From contig JAPTHN010000019.1 of assembly GCA_026936325.1 (NCBI GenBank), positions 8,768,253-8,832,252 on the forward strand: 64,000 bases of DNA, read 5' to 3'. The notes beneath the pieces are model-generated. The model had not been told where the DNA came from. It saw only the letters and a list, made by a program, of their open reading frames with translations, and searched no databases. Made by a program: the position numbers and the translations under genes. The stretch's first letter is position 1. Every line of letters starts with the position of its first letter. Positions 10,925-21,397 of this stretch are shown here, piece by piece. The stretch comes from Platynereis dumerilii. Lineage: Eukaryota; Annelida; Polychaeta; Phyllodocida; Nereididae.

Positions 10925-12012
10925 CAGAAATGGTACCAAATGGAAGCTGCTGAAGTGGGCTATTTGATATAGTACATTGATATTCTTTTACATGATGCTT
11001 TAAGCCAAAATATGCTAAAATCTTGAAAAAAAGTCTCGCAACTTGGCATGCTTTGGCCATAGATATACATAGAATTTGACAAACTCAGCTAGCACCAGGT
11101 TTTATGTTAATTCTGGTCTACTGCATATTACTGGCATTCTGTCACAGAAAATGGGTATTTTTAGACCAGGGCTAATGCTTTCACTGGTCTACACCCTGTT
11201 GGTGAATTCTGGCCGATGGTAATGTTGCTGAACCTTTAACTTCTTCCTATGTAATGGTATTGTGTATCAGATTGCTCTGATCTTTTATTTTAATAAGAGT
11301 TCCTATTCTTCTGTTCGATGTTATAAGATGCTCAATACAAATTTTTATTTAAACTCAGTTCATTACATATGGATGGGTAATGCTACATGTGACAGACAGC
11401 AAAACAGTTTTAAAACTCAATATTAATATGCACAATTTAATTTTAGGTTGCCAGTTAATACCTTATGTGCTTTTAGTACTGTCAAGCTATTAGCCATGGA
11501 AAAAGGCGTAAGTTTGCATAAATGTGTGTCATCAAATGTAAAATGTATGTTGTTATGATATCCTTATGATCCTAATTAGTCCCTTATTTCATAACTGTAG
11601 TCTTCCTGACCATGCTGTATAATGTGAAAGTCCTTCAACTAAACATGAGACATCAATTCTGTTAAACATGTTTAACAGATTTGGTTCTGCAACATCACCA
11701 TCGGCCAGAATTCACCAACATGGTGTAGACCAGTGAAAGCATTAGCCCTGGTCTAGAAATACCCAATTTCAGTGACAGAATGCTAGTAATATGCAGTAGG
11801 AAATATACTAAAGACCAGACTTTAGATAAAACCTGGTGTTAGCTGAGTTTGTGAAATTCTATGTATATCTATGGCCAAGGAATGCCAAGTTGCGAGACTT
11901 TTTTTTTCAAGATTTTAGCATATTTTGGCTTTTAATAACCTCAAAATCATGTAGAGTGAATATGAATGTTACTGTATCAAATAGCCCACTGTAGCAGCTT
12001 CCATTTATTGGT
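10925..12012. mobile_element. Foldback element with ~310-bp arms
   Basis: Arms at about 10925-11235 and 11690-12012 are inverted copies. They share AATGGAAGCTGCT near the outer ends and GGCCAGAATTCACCAACA near the inner ends. A spacer of about 450 bases separates them. No transposase was recognised. No clear target duplication was found, so the exact ends are approximate. Its right edge abuts a displaced copy of receptor upstream DNA. Confidence 0.6.
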
Positions 12013-12195
12013 ACTTGCACCATCTCCAAAAGCTTATTACTTGACGGAGTAATGCACTTCTAGCAATACTTCTTCAGAAAGTTAGAGAGCAAACTTTGCT
12101 GAATGACAGACTGGGATAAGCAGGAATTCTTTCAAAAGTTAATTTATAAATAAAAATATTTTTGTTTTTGTGTATGTCACAGACAATTCTTTTCC
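12013..12195 (-). repeat. Displaced copy of receptor upstream DNA
   Basis: On the minus strand this aligns with 46735-46925, the region upstream of the receptor at 47266: it shares CTGCTTATCCCAGTCTGTC and the AAGTGCATTAC..AATAAGCTTTT block. Here no receptor exon follows it; the foldback element at 10925-12012 does. It looks like an orphan promoter-side fragment left by rearrangement. Confidence 0.55.
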
Positions 12196-12481
12196 AACCA
12201 AGCGCCTTCTATCCACAATGAGGTCACCAATACTGAAGAGTTTTTAAAAAATCTTATATTCAATACAGAATAGATTTAAGTATATTATTCAATGTATTTG
12301 ATGAACTGTTGCACTTATTATTTAACTTTCACAGCGGTTTCTATCTCCCCTGGAGGCAAGGACGCATATCTCCCCCCCCCCACCTACCATCATTTACAAA
12401 ATAATACTTTACATTTCCACTACATTAGTATTATGCCTGTGATATTGCAATAACAATATATGCAAGAGCACAGAGCTGCAT

Positions 12482-14101
12482 TTAAGCATTTCTGATGTAG
12501 GTTTCTTGTCTACCTTTACACTTTAAAATCATATAAAGCAAGGCATCTTCCATGAAGTCCATTTTGATGAAATATATCAGCGGATTTAACGATGAGTGAA
12601 GTGACATCAAAAATTATGATATTGCATTGGAAGTGTACAAATGTTTGCCCCTTATAAACTGGATTAAGAATACACTAGCAGTCAACCTTTGAAAAGGTAG
12701 GAATTATATTGACAGGGGAAAAATTTGGAATTATGGGCAAAATATTAAGCAAATTTGACCTTCATTAAGAGGGTTAGTAACCTACAATAAAATGTTTTAG
12801 CTATTGACTCCTTTTTTGAAATTACTGAAAACAACAACTTTAATCTTGCAATATGGACAGTGAAAAGGCAAGACCATACTGATGACTAATATACCATTAA
12901 ATGTACAATAAATGTTCGGAATAGGCATTTACCCATTTTGACCTTGATTATGAAGGTAAATTACCTAACAACATCAAAATTGTACAGGCATTGTATTTCA
13001 AAGTCAACAATCTAAACATGTGCAAATTTTGAAGGAAAGCATCAAATCTTATCAAAAGTTATAATTATTTACATCCTTTTAGCAGGTACTTGCTTAGAAA
13101 CAACAACTCTTATGTAATAAGGTCTACAATGAAACAGTAAGACCCAACTGATGACTAATATACTATAAAATATCCAAAAAATGCTCAGAATACATATTTT
13201 CCTCTTGCAACCTTCTCTACGAGAGTAAAGTAGCCCACAAGATCGAAATTGCACTGTACTATGCCTAGGGGTCAGTATACCAAAAATGTGCAAAATCTGA
13301 AGAAAATTGTCCAATTCAATCCAAAGTTATAGCTATTTACCCCTTTTTGGGGTAGTTACCTAAAATTAACAACTTTTATCTCATGACACCTACAGTGAAA
13401 AGGCAAAATCCAATTGATGCCTAATATATTATTAAATATACAAGAAATGCTCAGAATAACATTTACCACATTCCACCTTGATAATGCGGATAGAACACAA
13501 AAAAGCACAAGCACTATATATCATCATCTGACTGAACATGTCCAAAATGTGTTGAAATCATCCAATTGCATCAAGAGTCATAGCTATTAACCCTTTTTGG
13601 GGGTAATTACCTAAAAATAACAAGCCTTATACTGGATGAAGTACACATTGTTGAGAGTGTAGCATCCTATGAAATGCATCGTGATGTAAATGAAAGATTT
13701 TGTAGCTTTGGAATTGGCGGTGGAGATGAATGAAGATTGCCCTAATTCAGAGTTATTCATTCTTCTTCTTAGGCTGTGCAATATCACCTAGTATATGATA
13801 ATCAACAATGTACATGGGATGAAGTAAATCCATGTTATAAAAATATATGACATCACCTTCATGTAGTTAAGTATCTGGCTATCCTTGGAATCTATGCAGT
13901 GCCCATCCGGTGTCAATTGGAACATGAAGATATATATGACATTCATTGCAATGGATAAAGCATCTACAATTCCCAGAGCAAATATGACATGTTTCTGTTT
14001 CAGTAAAATGTACTTTAAAGGTAAGCGGACTGCCAGGACACGTTCAGCCGACATTAGAACCAGATTCCACACAGAACTGAAGAGAAATGTGTAATACGGC
14101 A
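12482..14101 (-). pseudogene. Class A receptor relic: exon 2 only, split by a repeat insertion
   Basis: Exon 2 of the receptor family on the minus strand, closest at its 5' part to the gene at 37829-41629 (shared FQLTPDG.CIDSK in loop 2). It begins after a good CAG acceptor at 14102-14104. It reads through TM3-TM5, then meets a TAG where relatives read TACTCAGTC. The homology continues through the conserved third loop to about 13630, is interrupted by about 960 bp of tandem repeat, and resumes at 12668-12482 with TM7 and the usual C-terminal end. The 3' piece is closer to the 43278-44520 gene. No exon 1 exists: about 395 bases into the intron the sequence switches to 3' flank of another receptor. 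Non-functional. Confidence 0.85.
12669..13629. repeat. Degenerate ~267-bp tandem repeat inside the receptor relic
   Basis: Three recognisable units carry GATGACTAATATA-type words at about 12878, 13147 and 13412 (spacing 269 and 265), each followed by AATGCTCAGAATA-like and GGTAATTACC-like blocks. Partial units lie at both ends. It separates two pieces of a receptor exon that are contiguous in every intact relative. Confidence 0.65.
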
Positions 14102-14497
14102 CTGAAAAATTATTCAAAAATGTATTAAAGTTAAGGCAAACTGTTGTCAAGCTCCTAATGAATAGCTAAAATTGAAATTTACTGATCCTTTTGTAGTGAT
14201 GCAGTCAAGCACCTTTGATGAATAAACTGATACAAAGAATCATTTATGTGATTAACCCTGACTCCTTGAACCATGCCTCCAAATCTTCGAAAGCATTTAT
14301 GTAGTTGAACACAGTTATTGCCAATGTTTAAACCGTCTCTGGGTATCCAATGATTGAAAAACAATAAAGATATATCGAACATAATGCTTTTGTGTTTGTT
14401 AAGACTTCATTTTTTCCATTTTAGTACAATTCTAGCACAATGAATAATCATTATTACCTCAAAAATGAAGAAATACATTTTTTGCTGCATGCACGCG
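14102..14497 (-). other. Receptor intron relic, empty-site copy of the 38.2-41.0 kb intron
   Basis: The reverse complement aligns with 38210-38400, then 39490-39630, then 40935-40985 of the 37829-41629 gene, skipping two transposons that sit in that intron. It also shares a perfect ATTGTTTTTCAATCATTGGATACC-like block. It therefore records the intron before those insertions. Homology ends at about 14497. Confidence 0.75.
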
Positions 14498-15046
14498 GCA
14501 TGTTCTTCAGCCATTACCCACTAAGACAATTTTCCTGGCCTATCAATACAGGTCATCAGCTCTCCCACCAGAGTGTTGTTGTCTTCCAGACAGTTGTCAG
14601 GGACGACTGGCTGAAAAACATAAAGGACTTTTTTCAACAAGTTGTGTCGGCCATGTGGCTTTTATATGCGAAGACAATGAAACAGAATATACTTTTTTTT
14701 AATACAAAGTTGTTGTAAAGTAATCTAGTTAGATCAAGCTTTAAAATCCGCAAAATTTAGTAAAATTTGCTTTAACATCCATACAACGACAATATTCAAT
14801 TCTGTGTAGTCCAGCAGGTGGAGTCACTGGGCTGCACCACCTGGTGTTAATGAGAGGGGGATGTGCAGTCCAGTGACTTCACCTACTGGACGACACGGAA
14901 AATGGTCCAACTTGAGTGGACTGAAACCGTCATGTAAGTTTGATCTATGGATCTAACACAAAGAACTCTATATATATACATCTGAGTGATCAAATGAAAC
15001 TTTTCAACCAACAATATTCAAGCAAAAATGTTATAGCATAAAATGT
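14498..15046 (-). other. Duplicated 3' flank of the 15.0-16.5 kb receptor
   Basis: Reverse complement of about 26238-26775, the 3' flank of the receptor at 24476-26237. Shared landmarks are GATCCATAGATCAAACTTAC, the CACTGG.CTGCACCACC inverted pair, and GGGTAATGGCTGAAGAACATGC at the far end. No gene inside. Confidence 0.75.
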
Positions 15047-16529
15047 TCAAGCATTATTATTGTGTGCGGTATTAACTGTATTGCACTTGATCATACGGAG
15101 CAAGGCATCTTTCATGAAGTCCATTTTGATGAAATATATGAGTGGATTTAGTGATGAGTTCAGTGACATCAGAACGTGTGACAATTTAATCGCAGCATAG
15201 TGCTGCTTGTACATTATATATTGGATTAAGTAAATATTATCTAAACTGTAGCATCCTATGAAAAGTACAGTTATGTAAATGAAAGACGTGGTTGCTTTTG
15301 AGTTTGCAGTTGAGATGACTGAAGATTGTCCCAGTTCAGAGTTATTCATTCTTTTTCTTAGGCTGTACAATATGACTGAGTACATGACAACTAGTAGTAA
15401 ACATGGGATAAAATACATCCATGGGAGGAAGATGATAGACAAAATCTTTATGAATTTAAATGTTTTGGTTTCCTCAGAATATATGCATTGTCCATCCTCT
15501 GTTAGTTTTGTCAAGAAGATATACAGTACATTCAGTCCAATGGAAAATACATCAATAACCAACAAGGCATATATGACATGTTTCCGCTTTAGTAAAATGT
15601 ACTTCAAAGGAAAGCGGACAGCAATGACACGTTCAGCTGACATCAGAACCAGATTCCACACAGAAATCATTAGGAATATGTAGTAGGGCACTGAAAATTT
15701 GAAATGAAAAATTATGAATTATTTTCACCAGTGGAAGTAATTGAAATAATAATTTTGCATTTTTTAATGGCTGGTTACTGCAGCTCACTTTTGACACTTA
15801 GCTTTCATACTCCATGAGGTGACAGTTTCTGCTAATAAATAGCAACTGCGTCAGTGTCCTAAGAAATTGACGTTTGATTGAACTTCAACAACATCAAATT
15901 TGCTCAAGCACATGATGGTCTTATTTTCTGGTTAACACTTATATGACCACCATAGGGGGAAAACATCATTTAAAAAATCCCATGTTACAGTATTATCAGC
16001 TCCTGAGTGAAATATGGAAATCCAGGGTGTTTATGAAGATACTGTTCACCCAATGACAAATCCAATTGATTCCATAATTACTCGTTGATACTTTCAAAGA
16101 GTGAGAAAAGTTTTAAGGTGAACCTTGCTTTCATTCACAGTCTTCAATTTACAATTATTAAGTACTATGATAGTACTTACCATAAGTATAAAAAACATAG
16201 CATAAGAAGACATCAATGTAATACATCCCAGATATCCAAAATTTTGGTATGATTTTATATGCAATAAGGGTTGCTCCGACTGCTGCATCAAATAAAGATT
16301 GGTGTTTAACTAAAGTCATAGTCACAGGCTGTAAATGTCCTTTACTATTATGAAGTGCCACAAGGATCAGCAGATTGCCTGTTATGCCAATAACTATGAG
16401 TGTCAGTTGCAATCCATCATAAACATCCATGTTAATTGAAATTCCAGCGTCTTTGTGACTTTCTTCCATAAATTCAGTTGTCACATTTTCAGTGTACATC
16501 TCAGTTTCAACTGATTCATGAGTTGGCAT
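15047..16529 (-). CDS. Class A (rhodopsin-like) seven-helix receptor, two exons
   Basis: Exon 1 is 16529-16181 and exon 2 15690-15047; the intron starts GTAAGTAC and ends TTTTCAG. The phase-1 split falls in a TM3 valine codon. The product is about 330 residues. Seen: N-glycosylation site in ENVTTE near residue 15; TM1 with GN (about 38-60); TM2 with an acidic FDAA; TM3 starting with the loop-2 partner cysteine and ending SAERVIAVRFP (ERV in place of DRY); loop 2 with a single cysteine; TM5 proline; loop 3 NSELGQSSVIS; TM6 FIGCYSLDN instead of CWxP; TM7 NPLIY. It is expected to signal through G proteins at the plasma membrane; the ligand is unknown. Sister of the 24476-26237 gene in inverted orientation, including intron and flanks. 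Start chosen because paralogues begin at the same point. Confidence 0.85.
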
Positions 16530-16539
16530 TTTAGATGTC

Positions 16540-16690
16540 GGTAAATTGGTTCAAACCTTATGACTGATGGAAGTTTTGCTCTGTGTTATAAGCCAAGCAG
16601 ACAATATGCGTGTATATAATATATGATATTTGTTTCTAACAAATACTGTGTATCCACTGGAGAGGCCTGCAAATACAGATTATATTGTAT
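16540..16690 (-). promoter_or_regulatory. Conserved 5'-proximal block of the receptor gene
   Basis: Read on the minus strand, this contains CCAGTGGATACACAGTATTTGT followed by TTATAACACAGAGCA shortly before the ATG. The same pair of words precedes the receptors at 24476 (about 24357-24445) and 47266 (about 47146-47225). It is likely a 5'UTR or core promoter shared by this subgroup; no TATA box was assigned. Confidence 0.5.
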
Positions 16691-16773
16691 AAATATAAGT
16701 TTCATCTCCAATGCGAAATGCCAGTGGCTAATTTAGCAGGCTATTAACTGACAGAGAATTACATGAATGCATA

Positions 16774-16882
16774 CCCAGCAAGCACTAAACATTAAAACAA
16801 CCTTTTAAAAACGTTAGTTTTTGTTTCTCAACGCTTTTATAACATTGATGTAATGTTATTTTACTGTGAGGTGCTTGGTGGG
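16774..16882. mobile_element. Short palindromic MITE
   Basis: A 109-bp element with inverted ends CCCAGCAAGCAC and GTGCTTGGTGGG, flanked by TA on both sides (16772-16773, 16883-16884). No coding content. It lies upstream of the minus-strand receptor and is absent from the matching upstream DNA of the 24476 gene. Confidence 0.6.
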
Positions 16883-17290
16883 TAGGCTCCCTGGTGAGAC
16901 AAGAGACCTGATTAGAACTACACTAGTACTTCTTCAGGATTCCACAGAAAAATAGGATCATGCGCTTTTGCCACAGAAACAATATTTGTACCAAACTACT
17001 TTGCATAGCATCCCCGCTTATGTGGTACCAAGCCTTTTTTACTATTGCCTGTCTGATATTTAAACTTCTTTGTCTTACTTCCCCGTTTATGCGACAACAC
17101 GCCCTTAGATATTTCTTTGATGGAAACTTTATTGGCACATGCACAACGTCTTAAAAGCTTATTATTTGATTAAGTAAAGCACTACTTGCACTTCTTCATA
17201 AATTAAGACAGCGACTTTGCTGTATCATGGACTATGATAAACATGATTTTCTTAACTGGCAGAACAATAACATAATTAATCCAAGGGATA

Positions 17291-18775
17291 TCAAGCATTA
17301 TTGATGTGAGTTTCTTGTCTGCCCTTACATGGGGTCATATGAAGCAAGGTATCTTTCATGAAGTCCATCTTGACGAAATATAAAAGTCGACCAAGCGCCG
17401 AAGAGTAAAGTGACATTAGAAATTGTGGTGTTGCAGCTGAAATAGATTTGTGCTTGTCCATCAGATAGAGCAAGAAATACATATTATCCAGACGGCAGCA
17501 ACCAATGAATAGCAGTGTAATGTAAATATGAATGATTTGGAAGCTTTCGAACTTGCAGTGGATATGACTGCAGATTGTCCTAGTTCAGAGTTACTCATTC
17601 TTCTTCTTAAGCTGTACAGTATGACTGAGTACATGGTTATCAGTAATATACAAGGGATCACATAGACCACAATACGCAGATATAGCCTTGAAGTTTTACA
17701 TATATTTAAGCAAATAATTCTTCTGGACATCCTGGGACTTAATGCATTCTCAATCCGTAGGTAAATGGAAAATGAAGACATACGTGAAGTTCAATCTGAA
17801 AGATAGTCCATCTGCTACAACCAAAGCCTATATAGCATGTTTTGGTTTTAGGAAAATGTACTTTAAAGGAAAGGGAACTGCCATCAAATGTTCAGCCGAC
17901 ATGAGGGCCAGATTCCACGTAGAAATCATGAGGAATGTGTAAAAAGCCAGTGAAAAAATAAGATTTGTCAACATCTAAAATCATTCCACTGGTCCACAAT
18001 TCTAAATAAGTCATACAGCAGAAGAAAATGATTCAAACTATCATCAAATTATTCTCAGGTGTATCGCATAAAAAAGTATGTGCAAACCAGCCAACTGGAT
18101 TTTAACATGGCTCAATGTGTGTTATCCTTATCTGGTTAAGTCCTTAAACATATCTTCTGTCCAATGTGAATTGATCTAGTCATTGATATCGCATTAGTTG
18201 AGTCAATTAAAACAAGTGTTTTTACACATGTTAAACATTACAGTAGACGAATGACGAGTACTTACATTCAGCTGCTAGTGGCCATCAGTGACCTCACTAA
18301 AGCCCCTATCAAATACATTGATATGAGGTGCTAAATTGTCATAAGGCAACGTGTGACCTTATTGATGAGTGGTATGACTTGGTCAATGACTCTGATAAAT
18401 AACATAGGAAGTATAGGCTATGACTCACTGGCTGCTATACACGTCATAGAGTTAACATGGCATGGATAGGGCTACGACACTGCAAGAAACATTTCAGTCC
18501 AATTCTGTAAGCACTCGTTTTTCGTCTACTGTAATACAAAAATGATAAAATGAATTGACCAGATGTGGTACAGAGGTTTTAAAAAGCAAGACAATTTGGT
18601 CTGATCTGCTCCACTTGCAATGCCTTGCACTCTTAAATTAATTGTTAATTGATAGTTTGAGTAGTTTGATTTAGGTAAATGTGCAGACAATATCAATTCT
18701 GGAACTTACGATAGGAGTGAAGAACATGACATAAGTAGATATATCTATGTAATGAATCCCAGGCACATTGTTTCA
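17291..18775 (-). pseudogene. Decayed class A receptor, both exons damaged
   Basis: Exon 2 homology runs from 17949 to the stop at 17291. It covers FYTFLMIS.WNLALMSAEH at TM3 through the conserved third loop (RRRMSNSELGQSAVIS) to LLYFVKMDFMKD. The acceptor dinucleotide is lost (CAC where relatives have CAG). There are in-frame stops in the TM4 and loop-2 regions and shifts of frame around loop 2 and TM6. On the same strand a fragment of exon 1 (PGIHYIDISTYVMFFTPI) is visible at about 18775-18709, still ending at a GTAAGT donor; the rest of exon 1 is gone. A 291-bp MITE lies in the intron. Relative resemblance is to the 56172-57525 gene (KYM..F and NLKD/KSQDV in loop 2). Not functional. Confidence 0.8.
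18241..18531 (+). mobile_element. TA-target MITE, family A, copy 2 (best ends)
   Basis: A 291-bp element with ends CAGTAGACGAATGACGAGT and ACTCGTTTTTCGTCTACTG, flanked by TA (18239-18240, 18532-18533). Inserted in the intron of the decayed receptor at 17291-18775. Relatives are at 2892-3178 and 59038-59335. Confidence 0.75.
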
Positions 18776-19139
18776 TCTGGCAGTGCCCTTTCACCTTCAT
18801 TGCTAGAAATTAAATCTAACCTCATTTGATGCTTTGGTTTATGCTGTAGGCTTTTCACCAACTGACAAAGACATGCCAGCAAATGCGTAATTATATACCT
18901 CTTCCAGGCTATAGATGAAGATAAAATGATAAGGCAGAGCAAACATACTGTATCAATTCCTATTTTGGAACAAATTAAGTAATTTTCATGTTTTCCATAT
19001 TCTCAATAAACTAGGATAAAGCATTTTCGCCATCAAAATAACATTTGTAGTGTGCCTCTTTTCTTTACTCCCTGGCTGGGTTAAATTATTTATACCAAGA
19101 CTCAGGGGCTTCTACAGAGGGGTTTGTGGAAGCGAATTG

Positions 19140-20480
19140 CTTCCAACAGAAGCCAGGGGGGGGGGAAATTCCCCACCTGATATTTGATTGATTAATGCGA
19201 AGAACAAAAACTTTCGAAAATGGAAGATATTTTTTGTAAAACAACTAAACAGTGAAAGCAATAAATTCCCCTCCCACCCCCCAAATTCCACAACTAAACA
19301 GGGGAGAAAGAAATCCCCCCCCCTTGAAATTCTCCAACACAATAGGGGCAGAAAGAGACCCTCCCCTGATAGACCAGAAATAAACAGAGGAAAAACGAAT
19401 TCCCCCCTGAAATTAATCCCCCCTCTAAAATTCCACAACTAAATGGGGAAGAATGAAATCCCCCCCCCCCTCTGAAATTCTTCAACAAAATTGTGAGGGG
19501 GGGAGAATGAAATCCCCCCCTAAAATTCCAGAACTAAACAGAAAAAAGTAATCCCCCCCTAAAATTCAACAACTGAAACCACAGAAATAAACAGAGGAAA
19601 AACGAAATCCCCCCTAAAATTATACAACTAAACCGGCTAGAGCGTAATCCCCCCCCCTGATATTCTACAACTAAACAGTGGAGAAAGAAATCCCCCCTCT
19701 AAAATTCCACAACTAAATGGGGAAGAATGAAATCCCCCCTCTGAAATTCTTCAACTAAATTGGGGGGGGGGCAGAATGAAATCTTCCCCCTGAAATTCCA
19801 GAACTAAACAGAAAAAAGAAATCCCCCCCCTGGAAATTCAACAACTGAACAGGAGAGAAAGAAATTCCCCCCTCTCAACTCCACACCCCCCCTGACATAC
19901 CAGAAAAATCTGGAAAAACGAAATCCCCCCTGAAATTCTACAAAAAACTAAACCGGCGAGAAAGAAATCCCCCTGAAATTCTAAACTACACAGTGGAGAA
20001 AGAAATCCCCCCTCTAAAATTCCACAATTAATTAAATGGGTAAGAATGAAATGACCCCTCTGCAATTCTACAACTAAATGGGGGAGGGGGCGAAAGAATA
20101 CTATACCCCCCCCCCTGAAATTCCAAAACAAAACAGGAAAAAAGAAATCCTCCCCTATAATTTTACAACTGAACAGGAAGAACGAAATTCCCCCTCTCAG
20201 CGGAAGGCCCTCTGAAATTCCACAAATTAATTCTCCCTCCCCCCTGAAATTCTACAACTGAACATGCTGAATGGGGGGGGGGAGAAAGCATCCCCTTGAT
20301 ATTCTACAACTAAATAGGAGAGAAATTTATAAGAAATTCCCCCCCCCCATAAAATTCTGCAACAAAATGGGGGGCAGATTTCATTCTCCCTCCACCGTCT
20401 AGTTGGGGAATATAAGGGAGGGGGGATTTCTTTCTGTCCAGTTTTGTTGTTGAATTTCATCAAGGAGAATTTCTTTCTTG
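19140..20480. repeat. C/G-tract minisatellite, unit about 40-50 bp
   Basis: About 1.3 kb of degenerate units of the form GAAATCCCCCC..TGAAATTC followed by YACAACTAAACAGGGGAGAA. Each unit carries a run of five to nine C and usually a run of four or more G, so both strands hold regularly spaced G-tracts. Open frames across it (FRGGG-rich) are artefacts of the period and not genes. No TIR was seen at its borders. Confidence 0.75.
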
Positions 20481-21397
20481 ATCAATTTAGTTGCGGAAGA
20501 CTCTCATTTAAATTCATAACCAAAACGTTATCGCATATTTTTACAAAATGAAACAATAACCTTTGAATTGATTAGATGCAGAATATGAGAAATCTGATGC
20601 CTTTCAGGTGTGATAAAAGAGGCTGGTGAGACACTGGTTTAATTTTTTTTTATCTGCATGGGATTTCTGTACAACAGGGAGTTTAACAGCCATGGGAATG
20701 TATTTCAGCTAGCTTTCATCATCTATTACATATGTAGTAGCATCTGTTTCCCTAAAGTTTGCATTTCATCACAGTTTTCTGTTTTTTCCCATTTACATGA
20801 AATCTGTTTGGTCGGTCAATCCGAGATGCTAAAAATACATTATATCAAGCCTTACATTTGTATAGAGAAGCATACACAATCGAAATAGTGCATTGCTCTA
20901 CCAAACAAGAAGCTTTTCAGGCATATTACATTAATGCAATTCAAGTAAATGTCAAGAATAAATTCAAGGAACTTGTTGACTCTGTGAGGTGCAAACAAGC
21001 AAACAAGAGCACTACCAATATTGTTCCTGTGACCCAAGTGCTTCTTCCTGTTTGGCGAGGATCAGAAAACAAAGCAAATATGATTTTATGTGGCATCAAT
21101 GTTTATTTTATTTGGCTCCTAACACATGTGCTCTGAAACATCATTGCATCTGCATTTTTAAGTATTAGCAGCAATGTGTCAGTCAGGTAACTAACCACCT
21201 ACTACAGAAGCCAAAGCAACGTTTAGGATTAAGTCTCGTTTCTTACTCTGATGGCGGCTTGATCTATTCAGAGGACAGACAGTGTATATTATTCGATAAA
21301 CACACTCTTCATAACACATATACTAAGCTAGACTTAATAATTAGAGACAGGCTTGTAAAAGCCACAACGTTTTTGGACATTTTTGATGATCACCAAG
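20481..21397. other. Upstream region of the 21398 receptor
   Basis: No coding exon was recognised. Near 21145-21165 the string ATTGCATCTGCATTTTTA resembles the TGCATCT..AAATGCATATT block seen 250-350 bases upstream of other receptors in the window. Confidence 0.35.

Noticed and set aside
19112-20463. Several overlapping open frames rich in FRGGG or PPPLEI
   Set aside because: They follow the period of the C/G-tract minisatellite on both strands and have no domain; not genes.
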